Notes under the pieces: generated by a model
What the model was told of the DNA's origin: nothing
The model's database searches: none
The model's input: the letters and a program-made list of their open reading frames with translations, nothing else
Assembly: GCA_016931355.1 (NCBI GenBank)
Contig: JAFGEX010000061.1
Coordinates: 1-40,669 of the forward strand
Length of the DNA stretch: 40,669 bases
DNA from: a bacterium
GTDB lineage: Bacteria > Zhuqueibacterota > QNDG01 > JABMRT01
Direction of reading: 5' to 3'
Translations under genes and position numbers: made by a program
Part shown: in pieces, positions 40,041 to 40,669 of the stretch
How positions within the stretch are numbered: the stretch's first letter is position 1
How the letters are laid out: each line of letters starts with the position of its first letter

Positions 40041-40669
40041 TCAATCCTCCATCATTTCCCTCGGGTCCGTGATTCTCCCGGTCAATGCTGAGGCTGCCGC
40101 GGTGAGCGGAGAAGCCAGGAACGTTTTCGATCCCCTGGATCCCATTCTTCCGGGAAAATTGCGGTTCGTGGTGGAGATGCACACTTCGTCGTGGTTCAAC
40201 CGCCCGAACGTATCCTCCGGCCCGCCGAGACAGGCTGCGCAGGAAGGAGGCCCGATCGCAGCGCCGGCTTTTTTGAAGATCTCTGTCAGGGTCTGACCTT
40301 GAATCTGCTCCGTATCCAGGGCTTCCGCAACACGCCGCGTGGCAGGCACGATCACCGTCTTGATCCGCACCTCCTTGTTTCGCAGAATCGACGCCGCAGC
40401 CCTGAAATCCGTCACCTTGCCTCCGGTGCAGGAGCCGATATAGCATTGATCAAGGCGGACGTCCTTCAACTCCCGGGCCGGTTTGACCCGGGCCGGAGAG
40501 AAAGGCTGTGCGACCAACGGCTCTAAAGAACCGGCCTGGTATTCGCGTTTCGCGGAATAAACGGCCCCCGGGTCGCTCTCAAGGGATTGAAGCTCCCCGC
40601 CGCAAGCGGCGGGGAATCTTCGATCTGTAGGGAAAAATTTGTTTGTATTCGCTCGCTTACCCCGCGGCA
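40041..40669 (-). CDS. leuC: 3-isopropylmalate dehydratase large subunit, C-terminal part, joined to a repeat at the window edge
   Basis: From about 40583 down to 40041 the frame encodes the last roughly 180 residues of an archaeal-type LeuC (about 420 residues in full). The segment reads SDPGAVYSAKREY, then DQCYIGSCTGGKVTDFRAAA with the first cluster cysteine, then SCAACLGG with the CxxC pair, then CISTTNRNFPGRMG. Upstream of 40583 the frame stays open to the edge but enters a dispersed hairpin repeat (from about 40585) with no LeuC similarity. So either the gene is disrupted, or the assembled sequence runs into a repeat at this edge. The 5' half, about 240 codons, is not seen. It is transcribed towards leuD and leuB. 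Confidence 0.85.
   Translation of the reverse strand, partial: PRGKRANTNKFFPTDRRFPAACGGELQSLESDPGAVYSAKREYQAGSLEPLVAQPFSPARVKPARELKDVRLDQCYIGSCTGGKVTDFRAAASILRNKEVRIKTVIVPATRRVAEALDTEQIQGQTLTEIFKKAGAAIGPPSCAACLGGPEDTFGRLNHDEVCISTTNRNFPGRMGSRGSKTFLASPLTAAASALTGRITDPREMMED
40585..40669 (+). repeat. Dispersed hairpin repeat, copy 6 (cut by window edge)
   Basis: The unit begins GATTGAAGCTCC, then a CCCCGCCGC/GCGGCGGGG hairpin (40595-40614), AATCTTCGATCTGT, a spacer, and ATTCGCTCGCTTACCCCGCGG. It matches the minus-strand copy at 941-1082 closely. It lies inside the leuC reading frame. Confidence 0.8.

Overview
The window reads as a chromosomal segment of a GC-rich Gram-negative bacterium, most likely Desulfobacterota (Syntrophia- or Geobacter-like). 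Three things point there: a housekeeping operon with the order HNH gene, trpS, scpA, scpB, rluB-type, cmk, ispH, rpsA, mtaB; a DapL-type diaminopimelate/lysine operon; and a sigma54/NtrC-type regulatory style. This placement rests on recalled gene order, not on a search. No rRNA, tRNA, transposase or CRISPR array was seen.

Layout. 1-862 (minus): a TrpR-related repressor gene followed by a trpB2-like tryptophan synthase beta gene (cut by the window start), behind a perfect 10+10 bp palindrome. 1142-5050 (plus): a small cupin-like gene, possibly frameshifted at its start, then an ABC-2 exporter (ATPase and two permeases). 5558-13621 (minus): the most unusual locus. One four-gene operon encodes two D-Ala-D-Ala-ligase-like ATP-grasp enzymes, a GNAT acetyltransferase and a lysine 2,3-aminomutase. 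Just upstream lies a translationally coupled operon of a third ATP-grasp protein, a soluble histidine kinase and an NtrC-family regulator. Between them are a candidate sigma54 promoter and three 13-bp palindromic sites spaced exactly 40 bp apart. Together these suggest a two-component, sigma54-controlled pathway making a beta-lysine-derived, perhaps acetylated, small peptide.

13887-17768 (plus): a methyltransferase overlapping an SF2 helicase gene, then a CapA-type protein. 17949-19340 (minus): a Tat-exported Gfo/Idh/MocA oxidoreductase. 28214-19456 (minus): the housekeeping operon (translation, chromosome segregation, isoprenoid and nucleotide metabolism). 28409-31837 (plus): a dapF homologue lacking both catalytic cysteines, dapL and lysA, overlapping or tightly spaced. 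32071-36116 (minus): a rhomboid protease with a helical-repeat tail, and an exported GH13 amylase. 36433-38059 (plus): lemA and an uncharacterised exported protein. 38267-40669 (minus): leuB, leuD and the 3' part of leuC.

A dispersed hairpin-containing repeat family (REP-like) occurs at about 941, 9525, 17681, 19401, 33661 and 40585. Copies form the last codons of the CapA gene and mtaB, and one copy sits where the middle of leuC should be. Product names come from motif and family recognition by eye; no database search was run.
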